DNA of 64,000 bases. It comes from Clostridiales bacterium. GTDB lineage: Bacteria; Bacillota; Clostridia; Lachnospirales; Lachnospiraceae. Numbering within the stretch: position 1 is the stretch's first letter; each line of letters begins with the position of its first letter. The translations under genes were made by a program, and so were the position numbers. Below are positions 45,069-55,139 of the stretch, in pieces. The notes under the pieces were generated by a model that was given only the letters and a program-made list of their open reading frames with translations, was not told where the DNA came from and did no database searches. The stretch lies in NCBI GenBank assembly GCA_012520655.1, contig JAAYNW010000008.1:1-64000 (forward strand). The letters are read 5' to 3'.

Positions 45069-45713
45069 ATGCGTTTGCGTAATATATCGGGTTCGAGAGA
45101 GATAATTGGCATGAGCGGGTTCGTTATTCACGAACCGGAGAATCAAAAAGGAAACTGGCAGAGTATTTTTGGCAATAATAATCCCATACACATTGAAATC
45201 GGGATGGGAAAGGGCCGTTTTATTATGGATATGGCGAAGGCATATCCGGATATCAATTATATAGGAATAGAGAAATATTCCAGCGTTCTTCTGAGAGCGG
45301 TTCAGAAAATGGAGCAGGAGAAGGAAGTCATACCCAACGTCCGTTTTATCCGGATGGACGCCGAGGTAATTGAGGAGGTTTTCGAAAAAGAGGAAGTGGA
45401 GAGGATTTACCTCAATTTTTCCGATCCATGGCCGAAAGACAGACATGCCAAGCGCCGTTTGCCGTCGAAGGAATTCCTTGCCCGTTATGACAAAATATTA
45501 AAAAAAGATGGCCGGTTAGAGTTCAAAACTGATAATAAAGAATTATTCATGTTTGCATTGGAGGAGCTTGGAGTCGCCGGCTGGAGAGCTGAAAAAGTAA
45601 GCTACGACTTGCATCACGATGAAGAGATGATGCAAGGAAACATAATGACCGAATATGAAGATAAATTTTCTTCTTTGGGTAATCCTATTTATAAATATAT
45701 CATTGTGAGATAG
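45069..45713 (+). CDS. trmB: tRNA (guanine46-N7)-methyltransferase
   Basis: IHIEIGMGKGRFIMDMAKAYPDINYIGIEKYSSVL...IYLNFSDPWPKDRHAKRRL. Confidence 0.95.
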   Translation: MRLRNISGSREIIGMSGFVIHEPENQKGNWQSIFGNNNPIHIEIGMGKGRFIMDMAKAYPDINYIGIEKYSSVLLRAVQKMEQEKEVIPNVRFIRMDAEVIEEVFEKEEVERIYLNFSDPWPKDRHAKRRLPSKEFLARYDKILKKDGRLEFKTDNKELFMFALEELGVAGWRAEKVSYDLHHDEEMMQGNIMTEYEDKFSSLGNPIYKYIIVR

Positions 45714-45729
45714 AAAGAGAGGCTTGAAT

Positions 45730-46050
45730 ATGGAATACAAATTTACAACAGCAAATTTTGATGCGGAAGTATTGAATGCGGATATTCCCGTATTGGTGGA
45801 TTTCTTCGCGGACTGGTGCGGACCATGTAAAATGATGGCTCCGATAGTGGAAGAATTGGCCGGGGAATTCGAAGGAAAAGTAAAGGTAGGAAAATGTAAC
45901 ATCGATGATGAAATGGAGATAGCGCAGAGATACCGCGTTATGTCGATACCTACATTTATTATCTTTAAAGGCGGAGAAGCAGTAAGTGTAACAGTCGGCG
46001 CGCTTTCCAAAGCAGAATTAACAGATAAGCTGGAGCAGGTACTGGCATAA
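45730..46050 (+). CDS. trxA: Thioredoxin
   Basis: VLVDFFADWCGPCKMMAPIVEELA; ATG at 45730 preferred over upstream TTG 45724. Confidence 0.95.
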   Translation: MEYKFTTANFDAEVLNADIPVLVDFFADWCGPCKMMAPIVEELAGEFEGKVKVGKCNIDDEMEIAQRYRVMSIPTFIIFKGGEAVSVTVGALSKAELTDKLEQVLA

Positions 46051-46108
46051 TAACTGAATTTTTATACAGCTGAACAAAAGCTATGTTACCGGATTATTTG
46101 GTTGCGAG

Positions 46109-46135
46109 AGTGTGCGAAAGGCACACTTTTGTTTT
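46109..46135 (+). terminator. Intrinsic terminator after trxA
   Basis: AGTGTGC-gaaag-GCACACT followed by TTTGTTTT. Confidence 0.85.
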
Positions 46136-46198
46136 ATATAGCTATTATAGGAAAAATTTTTCATTAATTATAAAATTTAATAACCCGTAAGGGAAGGC

Positions 46199-47986
46199 AT
46201 GGAGCGTAATATGAGTCAGTATACTAGAAAACGTGCGAAGTACAATAAGAAGCATGTGGCAATTGTCGCAGGAGCAGGCATTTCCGTCGTTCTTATTCTG
46301 GTGATTGTAGTCGCATCAGTAAAATCATTATTTTCAGGAAGGAAAGATAGCGAAGTAGCGGCCGTACAGGTGATAGCGGAAACGGGGGTAACGGAAGGAG
46401 AAGAGGCCGCAGAGGAAGAGACATCGAGAGCGGATGATACCGAGGATTTGCAGATAGCAGCAGACGTTGCGGATATGAATGATGCAGAAGACCCTCAGGA
46501 GGCGGAGAGCATGAACGAGGACGGAGCAGGAGCCGCATCGGATATCAGCGCAGTGATAAAGGGGGCGAATGAGACGGGAGATGTTTCTTATGGAATTGAT
46601 GTCGCCAAGTGGCAGGGAACGATAGACTGGCAGCAGGTGGCTGATTCAGGCGTAGAATTTGCAATTATCCGTGTAGGCTACCGCACCCAGAAGACGGGAA
46701 TCATCATGGAGGATCCCTTGGCGAAATACAATATGCAGCAGGCAAAGGAAGCAGGTATTCAGTTGGGTGTTTATTTCTTCTCCACGGCGATAACAGAGGA
46801 AGAAGCAAAAGAGGAAGCGGCATGGGTAACCGGCTTTATCGCGCAATACCCGATTACCTATCCGGTAGTTTATAATTGTGAAGGCTTCCAATCTTCGGAA
46901 AGCAGGCAATACGGATTGGATAAAAGTATACGGAGTGATTGTGCTATTGCCTTTTTGGATTATGTGCAGAAGAAAGGCTATACGCCTATGTTCTATGCGG
47001 CAAAAAATGAGATGCAGGGAAATGCTCTATGGGATACGGACAGGCTTGCCAGCCGGTATAAGATATGGGTATCCCAATATCCGGATGCTCCCTATCCTCA
47101 GACGGCAACCTCCAGCTACAGCGGTAAGCATGATATGTGGCAGTATACAAGCCAGGGTACGGTGCCGGGTATTCCCAAAGGTGTGGATATGAATGTGGCT
47201 TATTTCAGCTACAGCCAGGCGGCGGAAGCGGTGGATGATACCCCGTATGAAGTGGTAGAGGCAGATCCGGAAGCATTACTCGATATGACGGAAGTAGATG
47301 AGCAGATAACGGCGAAAATAGAAACAAATCTGCGTTCGATGCCGAGCACGACCAGCGAAGATACAATTGTAGGAAAACTGAAAAACAAAGAAACGGCAAC
47401 GAGAACAGGCATATCTTCAAGCGGCTGGTCGAGACTCGAATATAACGGACAGAAGGTATATGCGGTAAGCAGTTATCTGACAACGGATTTGAGCTATGAG
47501 GCACCGGCGTCCGCCATACAGCCGGCGTCCATATATCAGCCGGTAAACGAGACGGTGACAGCAAAAAAGGTTACCAATTTAAGGAGCACGGCTAGTTCGG
47601 CCAGTGATGATACAATAGTGGCAGTGCTCCACAACGGCGAGACCGTGACGCGTACAGGTGTCGGAAGCAATGGCTGGTCGCAGGTGGATTATAGCGGACA
47701 GACCTTATATGCCATCAGCAGTTACCTCACAACAGACCTGGGATATGTGCAAACAGCTCCCGATACATCGGTCTATACGGATGTCAACGAGCAGATGACG
47801 CCGAAAATCGAATGCAATCTCCGCACAGAGCCAAGTACGGCGAACGAAGGTACGATAGTGGCAACGATAAGAAACGGAGATGTTGTGACCAGAACAGGAA
47901 TTAACCCGAATACAGGCTGGTCGAGACTTGATTATAACGGACAGACAGTATACGCGGTGAGCAGTTATTTGACACCTGTACAATAA
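46199..47986 (+). CDS. Membrane-anchored GH25 lysozyme with three C-terminal SH3-like repeats
   Basis: N-terminal TM, acidic linker, GH25 core YGIDVAKWQGTIDWQQVADSGVEFAIIRVGYR...; three repeats of (K)xxxNLRSxxS...GWSxxxYxGQxxYAxSSYLT. Confidence 0.92.
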   Translation: MERNMSQYTRKRAKYNKKHVAIVAGAGISVVLILVIVVASVKSLFSGRKDSEVAAVQVIAETGVTEGEEAAEEETSRADDTEDLQIAADVADMNDAEDPQEAESMNEDGAGAASDISAVIKGANETGDVSYGIDVAKWQGTIDWQQVADSGVEFAIIRVGYRTQKTGIIMEDPLAKYNMQQAKEAGIQLGVYFFSTAITEEEAKEEAAWVTGFIAQYPITYPVVYNCEGFQSSESRQYGLDKSIRSDCAIAFLDYVQKKGYTPMFYAAKNEMQGNALWDTDRLASRYKIWVSQYPDAPYPQTATSSYSGKHDMWQYTSQGTVPGIPKGVDMNVAYFSYSQAAEAVDDTPYEVVEADPEALLDMTEVDEQITAKIETNLRSMPSTTSEDTIVGKLKNKETATRTGISSSGWSRLEYNGQKVYAVSSYLTTDLSYEAPASAIQPASIYQPVNETVTAKKVTNLRSTASSASDDTIVAVLHNGETVTRTGVGSNGWSQVDYSGQTLYAISSYLTTDLGYVQTAPDTSVYTDVNEQMTPKIECNLRTEPSTANEGTIVATIRNGDVVTRTGINPNTGWSRLDYNGQTVYAVSSYLTPVQ

Positions 47987-48045
47987 AGAAATGTGTAAAA
48001 TAAAATCGACAAAAGAGAAAAAATTTTTTGTGAGGAGGGCTAAAG

Positions 48046-50094
48046 ATAAAATCAATAAAAACAAAGATGTTAATCACTATTTTACCAATTATTATATTAT
48101 GCATGCTGTTTCTTACTATTAACAGTTCCTATGCCAGCAGAAGCAGTATTCTGACGCAGACGGAAGAATTAATGTCAGCGAAATTGGATGGGGAGATTAC
48201 GAGTATTTCCAGGGAGATTAGAGAAGTAGAGATGATGGCAGGAATTATTTCCACTACGGTCTCCAATACTTATCAATCGACAGAACTGCAAGAATATGAA
48301 AAACTGTTGGGAGAGATTATATATAGCAATGCCCTTGCTATGGGAAGCGGTATTTGGTTCGAGCCGTATGCGTATGATAAAAAGGAAAAATACGTAGGAC
48401 CCTATATTTACAAAGATGGAGAACAACCAGCAGTGACTTATGAGTACAGCAATGCAGAGTACAATTACTTCGGGTATGAATGGTATCAGAATGCGGTAAA
48501 GTCCCAGGGAAATCCGATATTTACGGTACCTTATTATGATGAAACGTTGGATGTTACCATGTCTTCATGTACTGTACCTATTAAAAAGGCAAATGGTGAT
48601 TTCATTGGAGCTGTTTCAGTAGATATCGAGCTTACGACAATTCAGAATTTAATAAGCGACATACAGGTAGGGGAAAAAGGAAAAGCCTTTTTACTCAGTG
48701 CAGACGGGACATATCTTTCTTGTTCCGACAGCAGCAAGATTATGAAACAGAAGATTCAGGAGGAGGAGAACTCATCTCTCGCACAGCTCGGCAATGAGGC
48801 ATTACAGCAGGGAGAAGGCTCCGGCTCTTATACCGGAGGAAATGAAACCTATCGAGTATACTATAAGAGGCTACCGGGATTGAACTGGATACTGGCAATC
48901 GAGATTCCGGAGAGCGAGCTGAATGCTCCGGTACGGTCTCTGATTGCGCAGATGGCAGTAATCAGCGTTGTGGCCATAGTTCTTTGTTTTGCCGTAGTTT
49001 TATATATGGTTGGTAATGTGAGTAAGAACCTAAAGAAGGTAAATCTTTTTGCGGGCATTCTGGCCAAGGGAGACCTTACGGTAGATGAGTTGAAGATAAA
49101 AGGAAAAGATGAACTGAAGCAGATGAGCGAATCCTTAAATGATATGTTTGCTAATAATAAGTTCATCATAAAGCATATTGCAGATAGTTCGGAGACGCTG
49201 AATGAGTCGGGTGGCAATTTAACACAGGCGGCCAAAGAGCTTTCTATGCAATTTAAGAACATTGCAGAGGTATTAAATGCGGTCAATGAAGATATGATGT
49301 CTTCCAGTGCTTCTACAGAAGAAGTAAACGCGTCTGTTGAGGAAGTAAATTCTTCGGCCAATGTGTTGCTTGAGGAAACGGAAAAAAGCAATGAGCTGGC
49401 TGCAGAAATAGAAAAGCGTGCGGCAGAAGTTAAGCAGATCAGCCGAACTTCTTATGAAAAAGCGACCGATCTGACGAAGGTTTATGAAAGTGAACTCGAG
49501 CAGAGCGTGGAAAATGCCAAGATTGTGGAATCCGTAAGCGTTCTTGCCGATGTAATCTCACAAATTGCCGATCAGATTAATTTGCTATCCCTCAATGCAT
49601 CAATAGAAGCGGCGCGTGCGGGAGAGCAGGGAAGAGGATTCGCGGTTGTAGCAGGAGAAATCGGTAAGTTGGCAGGGGAGACAGCCTCTGCGGTCAACGA
49701 GATTAAGGAGACTACCGAGAAAATAGAAGATGCCTTTAAGCTGTTAATCAATACGGCCAATGGACTTTTGCAGTTTATTACAAAAACAGTGTCCCCGGAT
49801 TACGAAGCCTTTGTTCATACCGCAAGGCAGTATGAATCAGATGCAGAAACTATCAAGGTTTTCTCGGAAAAGATATCAGATATGTCCAAGGCTATAGAAC
49901 ATACAATAAACGAAGTGAGCCAGGCAGTGCAGAGTATTGCTTATTCTACACAAAATACTTCCGATAACAGCGGTAAAATCATCGAATCTATCGGTGCCAT
50001 GGAAAAAACGGTCAATGAAGTAGCCGACATGTCCGAGGAACAGAAAGAGATGTCAGAACAGCTGTATGATATGGTAAATAAGTTTAAATTATAG
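48046..50094 (+). CDS. Methyl-accepting chemotaxis protein (dCache-like sensor)
   Basis: MCP hub ...[56 protein letters not shown] track starts at ATG 48067; RBS placement suggests 48046 (ATA), see findings. Confidence 0.9.
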   Translation: MKSIKTKMLITILPIIILCMLFLTINSSYASRSSILTQTEELMSAKLDGEITSISREIREVEMMAGIISTTVSNTYQSTELQEYEKLLGEIIYSNALAMGSGIWFEPYAYDKKEKYVGPYIYKDGEQPAVTYEYSNAEYNYFGYEWYQNAVKSQGNPIFTVPYYDETLDVTMSSCTVPIKKANGDFIGAVSVDIELTTIQNLISDIQVGEKGKAFLLSADGTYLSCSDSSKIMKQKIQEEENSSLAQLGNEALQQGEGSGSYTGGNETYRVYYKRLPGLNWILAIEIPESELNAPVRSLIAQMAVISVVAIVLCFAVVLYMVGNVSKNLKKVNLFAGILAKGDLTVDELKIKGKDELKQMSESLNDMFANNKFIIKHIADSSETLNESGGNLTQAAKELSMQFKNIAEVLNAVNEDMMSSSASTEEVNASVEEVNSSANVLLEETEKSNELAAEIEKRAAEVKQISRTSYEKATDLTKVYESELEQSVENAKIVESVSVLADVISQIADQINLLSLNASIEAARAGEQGRGFAVVAGEIGKLAGETASAVNEIKETTEKIEDAFKLLINTANGLLQFITKTVSPDYEAFVHTARQYESDAETIKVFSEKISDMSKAIEHTINEVSQAVQSIAYSTQNTSDNSGKIIESIGAMEKTVNEVADMSEEQKEMSEQLYDMVNKFKL

Positions 50095-50116
50095 AGAATA
50101 TATAAAAAGCCGATTA

Positions 50117-50181
50117 ATATGCTCCCTTCCGGTTAGACAAGTGAAATAATAGAAACACTTGATACTTGGACGGGAGCATAT
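50117..50181. repeat. Nested inverted-repeat element
   Basis: Outer arms ATATGCTCCC (50117-50126) / GGGAGCATAT (50172-50181); inner arms CAAGTG (50138-50143) / CACTTG (50156-50161). Confidence 0.6.
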
Positions 50182-50346
50182 CGCTTAGTGCGACAAATTC
50201 GCGAAAGAGGCCTCGAAATGCAAAAACGTTTTGCCTCATAGGCTTTGCCGGCAAGTGATGTTACAATAAAAAGGTACTTGTGTTTAGGACATTTCTGCAA
50301 CATTTGGTGTTTAAGCTATCCCTATCACACAAAGGGAGGTATTCCT

Positions 50347-50845
50347 ATGAGTATCCTACAAACATTCAATTTGAAAAAATACTACGTCACCGAGCCGAAC
50401 ATTACTCGCGCACTGGATGACGTAACCTTCTCCGTGGGGGAAGGTGGGTTTGTAGCAGTGGTTGGTACATCCGGTTCCGGAAAGTCTACACTGCTGCATA
50501 TGATGGGCGGTCTGGACACTCCGACATCAGCTAGCGTGGTAGTACGGGACAAAGATGAATGACGAGCAGCTTACCATCTTTTGCCGTCACAATATCGGTT
50601 TTGTGTTCCAGAGCTACAACCTAGTACCGATTCTGAATGTGTATGAAAACATTGTTCTTCCCGTAGAACTGGACGGAGACATGGTGGATTAGCGGTTCAA
50701 GAACGAGGTAGTAAAGATGCTGGGTCTGCTTCAACGTACCAGCCGAGAATTCAATCAAACGCTGGTGATGATTACGCACAACAATGAGATTGATCAGCTT
50801 GCCGACCGGATTGTACGGATTGAGGACGGCAGAATCAAGGCATAA
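50347..50845 (+). pseudogene. MacB/LolD-type ABC ATPase pseudogene
   Basis: Walker [22 protein letters not shown], then frame break at 50562, in-frame TAG at 50690-50692, and loss of signature/Walker B between KMLGL and QRTSREFNQTLVMITHN. Confidence 0.9.
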
Positions 50846-50857
50846 GGGGGCGAAATC

Positions 50858-51391
50858 ATGAAGCTACCATTTGAAAATGATACATCGAAAGTAGTTAAAC
50901 GACTGGCAAAACGTAGCTTACAGGCTGACAAGAGGCGGAATTTCTTTGTGGTAATTACCATTATTCTGACGACCGCACTTTTGTCCGGAATATTTTTTGT
51001 CACATTTGCCGGTCAGAGGAAGCTTGAAGCGGATATTCGCGGGCAGTATCAAGCAGTAGTAGTAGATACTACTCAGAAGGAGATAAACAATCTTTCTTCT
51101 CGGTCGGAAATCGAACAATGGGGCCTATCGCAGAAATATGGTATGTCCCGTTATCAGGACAGCAACCTGATAGAAGCCGATGCTAACTGGATGGTATTGG
51201 GGAATGGAAGAATGCTTCTGCTATATTGTCGCCACCTTGCTCATTACCCTCGTGCTTGGTGGTTGTTTGGGGGCCGTATTGGTGGTCGCCATGGGGAATT
51301 TTGAGATTTTCGGACCGCTGGTTTACCGGTTTCCTATAATTGAACTGTTAATATTTACGGGGCGCTATTTCTGGTGCAAACTCCATCTATA
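50858..51391 (+). pseudogene. FtsX-type ABC permease pseudogene (internally deleted)
   Basis: N-terminal first TM (VVKRLAKRSLQADKRRNFFVVITIILTTALLSGIFFV) joined out of frame to a C-terminal piece (VATLLITLVLGGCLGAVLVVAMGNFEIFGPL). Confidence 0.82.
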
Positions 51392-51402
51392 AAAGAGTGT
51401 GG

Positions 51403-54400
51403 TTATTCCACACTCTTTAGAGCTTCTACCATATTAATACGGTTAAGGGCTCGATTGGTCATTAAATTCACAATAAAAGCGAAGCAGAGTGTAATGGCAG
51501 AGGATACCAGGTAGCTCATGGGTTTCACGTGCACAGCAAAGTATACGGACGGCAATTGCAGTACGCTGGTAAGAAGTCCGCTTAGAAACCGGCCTAGGGG
51601 TAATCCTGCAAGACTCCCTATTATAGTTAAGATTAATGTTTCTTTATAGACATATTGATGCACTTCGTTATCATAGAATCCTAGTACCTTGATTGTAGCG
51701 AGCTCCCTAATTCGTTCCGATATATTTGTATTCGACAATGTGAAGAGCACTACGAATGCGAGGCCGCCTGCCATAACAATCAACAGCAGGACTACCGCAT
51801 TAATTAATTCAAAGCCAAAATCTTCTTTTAAACCGGCAGTACTCGCTGCGGAGAGTATTCCGTCGTTATCGAGAAGCGAATGGATATATTCCTCCGGATC
51901 GGTGCACTTATCCGTAAGATGGGCGAGTACACCGTTGGGCGTATATTCCTCGAACAGTGATTCATAGTAGGATTGGTTAATATATATGTTATTGCCCAGG
52001 TAATTCTTAATAATCCCGGCTACGACTGCTTTACGTTCCTCCAGCTGCAGATTCTGGAGAGAAACAGTATCGTCCTTATTAAGATTGAGAATTCCCGCAG
52101 CATTCTGTGTGACATATATGCCGGCATCATCCAGATAAACCGGTGCACCGTCCGGATCCTGTAAGTGAATATAATCGTTGATAGAAGCGCCTTCGGGAAT
52201 AACCATCAGCTGAACCTTTTCCGCTTCTTTCGCCGAATTAAGCAGCTTGATGCTGTCGATTTGCAGATTCAGACAATCGGCGATATTACTGTCATCGGAC
52301 AGCCTTTGTATCAAATCGTCATTATTCTCCGAATCGGTAATTACCATCAGGTCATAGCTGTATATTTTTTCGTATTGCTCGGGGGCTAGGTTTGTGATAG
52401 TATCTTTCAGCGCGAAACCGCAAAGAATGAGAGCATTACAGCCCATAATGCCACCGATTGTCATAAATAAACGCTTTTTAAACCGAAATAGATTTCGGAC
52501 GGTAACCTTGTTCAGGAATTTGAAGCGGTTCCATAGAAAAGGTAATCGTTCGAGAAAAACCCGGGAGCCTGCACGGGGCGCTTTGGGGCGCATAAGTGCC
52601 GCAGGTGTCTGGGAAAGTTCGCTATGGCAGGCAAGTAGAGTCGCACCTGCAATTCCGAACAAGAACAGCAAAATACCGCCTATACCGTAGAGAACATCAA
52701 AGCGTAGGTAATATTGGGGAAATGAATAAAGCGACTCTAAAATATACATCAAAAATTTCGGAAAGAGAATAAAACCAACCAAATCCCCCATGATTCCGCC
52801 CAATAAACAGGCGAGCAGAGCGAAGAGGAGATATTTCCAGTATACGGCGGAATCGCTGAATCCCAACGCCTGATAAGTTCCTATAAGACCTCGTTCCTCT
52901 TCCACCATGCGCGTCATGGTTGTAAGGCTCATGAGAACCGCAACTACCAAGAAAATAATAGGAAATACATTTCCTACAGCTTCAATTGAAGACATATCGT
53001 TGTGAAGGCTTGAATAACTATCCAAAGAAAAGCGATCCTGAACATACCATTGCGTCATATCTATTTCATCCAGTTTAGCATATGCATCCATAATCTCTTC
53101 ATTGGCTTCTTTTTTTTCAGCGGCGTATTCCAGTTCTTTTTGGATGAGTTCAGCTTCGCCTTCTGCCAGCTCTTTCTTACCTTCTTCCATTTCCTGCTTG
53201 GCTTGTGCAAGTTCTTTCTTAGCATTTGCTTCTTCCGTATTCAGCTTTTTTTCGACGTCTGCCAACTTGCTTTTTGCCGATTCTAGCTCTGCTTTGCCGT
53301 CTTCCAGTTCAGCCCTTTTTTCTTGGAGAGCTTTACGTCCCGCCTCCAGCTGGGCTTCCGCACCCGCAAGCTGTGCCGCAATTCCGTCCAAATGCTGTCT
53401 GGTACTTCGCAGTGATTCCTCGAAAACGGCTTTTTGAGCATCCAGCGCTTGCTGCCCTCCGTTTATCTTACCCATCCCGAAAGCAGCCTGTACAGCGGAA
53501 GAGAGAAGTGTATCCAATTGAACGGCTTGTTCGTTCATCTGAACAATGGAGGCGGAAAGCTGCTGCATTTCGGCAGTTTTTGAATCGCGTTCATTTGTCA
53601 GATCTGCAATGGCCTGCTCAGCCGCACCTTGCTGCAGAGCGTCTTCAATCTTGTAATTTAAGTTTTCTACATATACATTTAAGCCGTTTAGTGAGATCTG
53701 CATTTGATCGATTTGTGCTGTCAGTCCGGACTTTATTAAATTAATTCTTTCCTGTAGGGCATTGGAAAAAGCGGCTGCTTCGGCAGATGCTTCCTGCGCG
53801 ATAACGGTATCTTCCGCACCGGCAGCTACTTTGGCGGCAACCGCACCGACCAGTGCATCCCATTCGTCATTCGGCCAAGTATCTCCGAAAGGAGCTTTCA
53901 TTTGCCGGAGACCTGCTTCCAGCTGAGTGCGGGATTCATCCAGTTGATTCTGTGCGTTGGTCAGTTTCTCATTTGCGGCTGCAAACTGGTCCTCTGCCTG
54001 TCTGCGCCCGTCGGCTAATTCCAGTTTTGCATCCTCTACCTGTCTGGCTTTGGAATTTATTTCCGCCTCGCCCTGTGCCAGCTTCTTCTCACCGTCCAGA
54101 AGCTCCGATTCCGCATCAGCCAGTTTCTGCCTTGAACTTATCAGCTCCTCTCGAGCCTTTGCAATTTGCTTCATGGCATCGGCTTCTTTACGGGAGAAAG
54201 TAGCTTCTCCATCCTTCAGCTCCTGTTTTCCGTCGTCAATATCGTCCCACGCTTTTTCAAACTGTTCGTCAGCCTCTGCAAATTCCTCATTCATTTTGCT
54301 TTCAACTTCTTCAACTTTTTCACGCGCCTCTGTCACAACAGAATGATAGCGAGCCAACTCTCTTTGTTCTTTAATATGATTTTCAATATCGTTGATAACG

Positions 54401-54579
54401 GTTTGAACCGTTTCACTATATTTATCCGAATTGCCGTCCATCTCTTTTGCTCCGGACAAAGTGAGATAGATTGCCGTAAAAACATCACTGTCTGCATCTG
54501 CCGGAGTTACGAAAAAGGTGTAGTCGGCAGACATGGCTGAACGGTATACGGTTCCGAAGCCCTCGCTCTGAATATCCAT
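51403..54579 (-). CDS. FtsX-like ABC transporter permease, C-terminal major part (frameshifted from 54591-55139)
   Basis: Long coiled-coil region plus two FtsX permease units; N-terminal TM is in the neighbouring ORF 54591-55139 in another frame. Confidence 0.88.
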   Translation of the reverse strand: MDIQSEGFGTVYRSAMSADYTFFVTPADADSDVFTAIYLTLSGAKEMDGNSDKYSETVQTVINDIENHIKEQRELARYHSVVTEAREKVEEVESKMNEEFAEADEQFEKAWDDIDDGKQELKDGEATFSRKEADAMKQIAKAREELISSRQKLADAESELLDGEKKLAQGEAEINSKARQVEDAKLELADGRRQAEDQFAAANEKLTNAQNQLDESRTQLEAGLRQMKAPFGDTWPNDEWDALVGAVAAKVAAGAEDTVIAQEASAEAAAFSNALQERINLIKSGLTAQIDQMQISLNGLNVYVENLNYKIEDALQQGAAEQAIADLTNERDSKTAEMQQLSASIVQMNEQAVQLDTLLSSAVQAAFGMGKINGGQQALDAQKAVFEESLRSTRQHLDGIAAQLAGAEAQLEAGRKALQEKRAELEDGKAELESAKSKLADVEKKLNTEEANAKKELAQAKQEMEEGKKELAEGEAELIQKELEYAAEKKEANEEIMDAYAKLDEIDMTQWYVQDRFSLDSYSSLHNDMSSIEAVGNVFPIIFLVVAVLMSLTTMTRMVEEERGLIGTYQALGFSDSAVYWKYLLFALLACLLGGIMGDLVGFILFPKFLMYILESLYSFPQYYLRFDVLYGIGGILLFLFGIAGATLLACHSELSQTPAALMRPKAPRAGSRVFLERLPFLWNRFKFLNKVTVRNLFRFKKRLFMTIGGIMGCNALILCGFALKDTITNLAPEQYEKIYSYDLMVITDSENNDDLIQRLSDDSNIADCLNLQIDSIKLLNSAKEAEKVQLMVIPEGASINDYIHLQDPDGAPVYLDDAGIYVTQNAAGILNLNKDDTVSLQNLQLEERKAVVAGIIKNYLGNNIYINQSYYESLFEEYTPNGVLAHLTDKCTDPEEYIHSLLDNDGILSAASTAGLKEDFGFELINAVVLLLIVMAGGLAFVVLFTLSNTNISERIRELATIKVLGFYDNEVHQYVYKETLILTIIGSLAGLPLGRFLSGLLTSVLQLPSVYFAVHVKPMSYLVSSAITLCFAFIVNLMTNRALNRINMVEALKSVE

Positions 54580-54590
54580 AGAGTCCGTTA

Positions 54591-55139
54591 CTACGCCGGC
54601 AATTGTGTAGGTAGTACGAATAAAGACTGGGGGTCTTCCTCCTCATTCTCAGAGTCTTCTTCAATAATAAGCAGATCGCCAATGGATTTGCCGGAGGTAT
54701 CCATATATTTTTGTGTAACGGCAATTTCTCCCGATTTCGATGGGAGTTGACCTTTCAACAAATAGGGTACGTTGATACCTTTTTCACTTAGAACAGTCAT
54801 TTCGGCACTTTTCGATATGCCCTTTACATTGGTATAAACTGTCTTACTGTATCCGCCTTCGGCAAGCGCTACGCCTTCTATCTGTTCCAATGCTTCTATG
54901 TCGTCTTCCGAGAGTCCCAGTGTGGATGAAATGCGAATGTCGAACAGGTTCTGTCTGTCAAAAAATTGATCCGCTGAGTAATACATATCCTGGCAGGCCG
55001 CATAAATACCTGTCAGCATTGTCACCCCAAGCATAGTAATAATAAGAATGGATATAAAACGTTTCCAATTCTTTTTCATGGAACGCCAAGTGTCTTTTTT
55101 ATAGGATTGATTCATAACGTTACCACTCAATCTGCTCAA
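54591..55139 (-). pseudogene. N-terminal fragment of the same FtsX-like permease
   Basis: MNQSYKKDTWRSMKKNWKRFISILIITMLGVTMLTGIYAACQDMYY...; continuity with 51403-54579 restored by one extra C in a C5 tract (plus-strand G5 at 54629-54633). Confidence 0.8.

Noticed and set aside
45018-46010. Minus-strand ORFs 45018-45446 and 45543-46010
   Set aside because: Antisense to trmB and trxA, both unambiguous.
53226-53744. 172-aa plus-strand ORF within the permease coiled-coil region (and 53102, 53853, 53957, 54166)
   Set aside because: Shadow ORFs opposite a long repetitive coiled-coil; low-complexity translation mirrors the opposite strand.
52900-54340. Possible CRISPR or tandem DNA repeat in the permease gene
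   Set aside because: Repetitiveness is at the amino-acid heptad level; no regular identical DNA repeats with unique spacers were seen. No CRISPR array was seen anywhere in the window.
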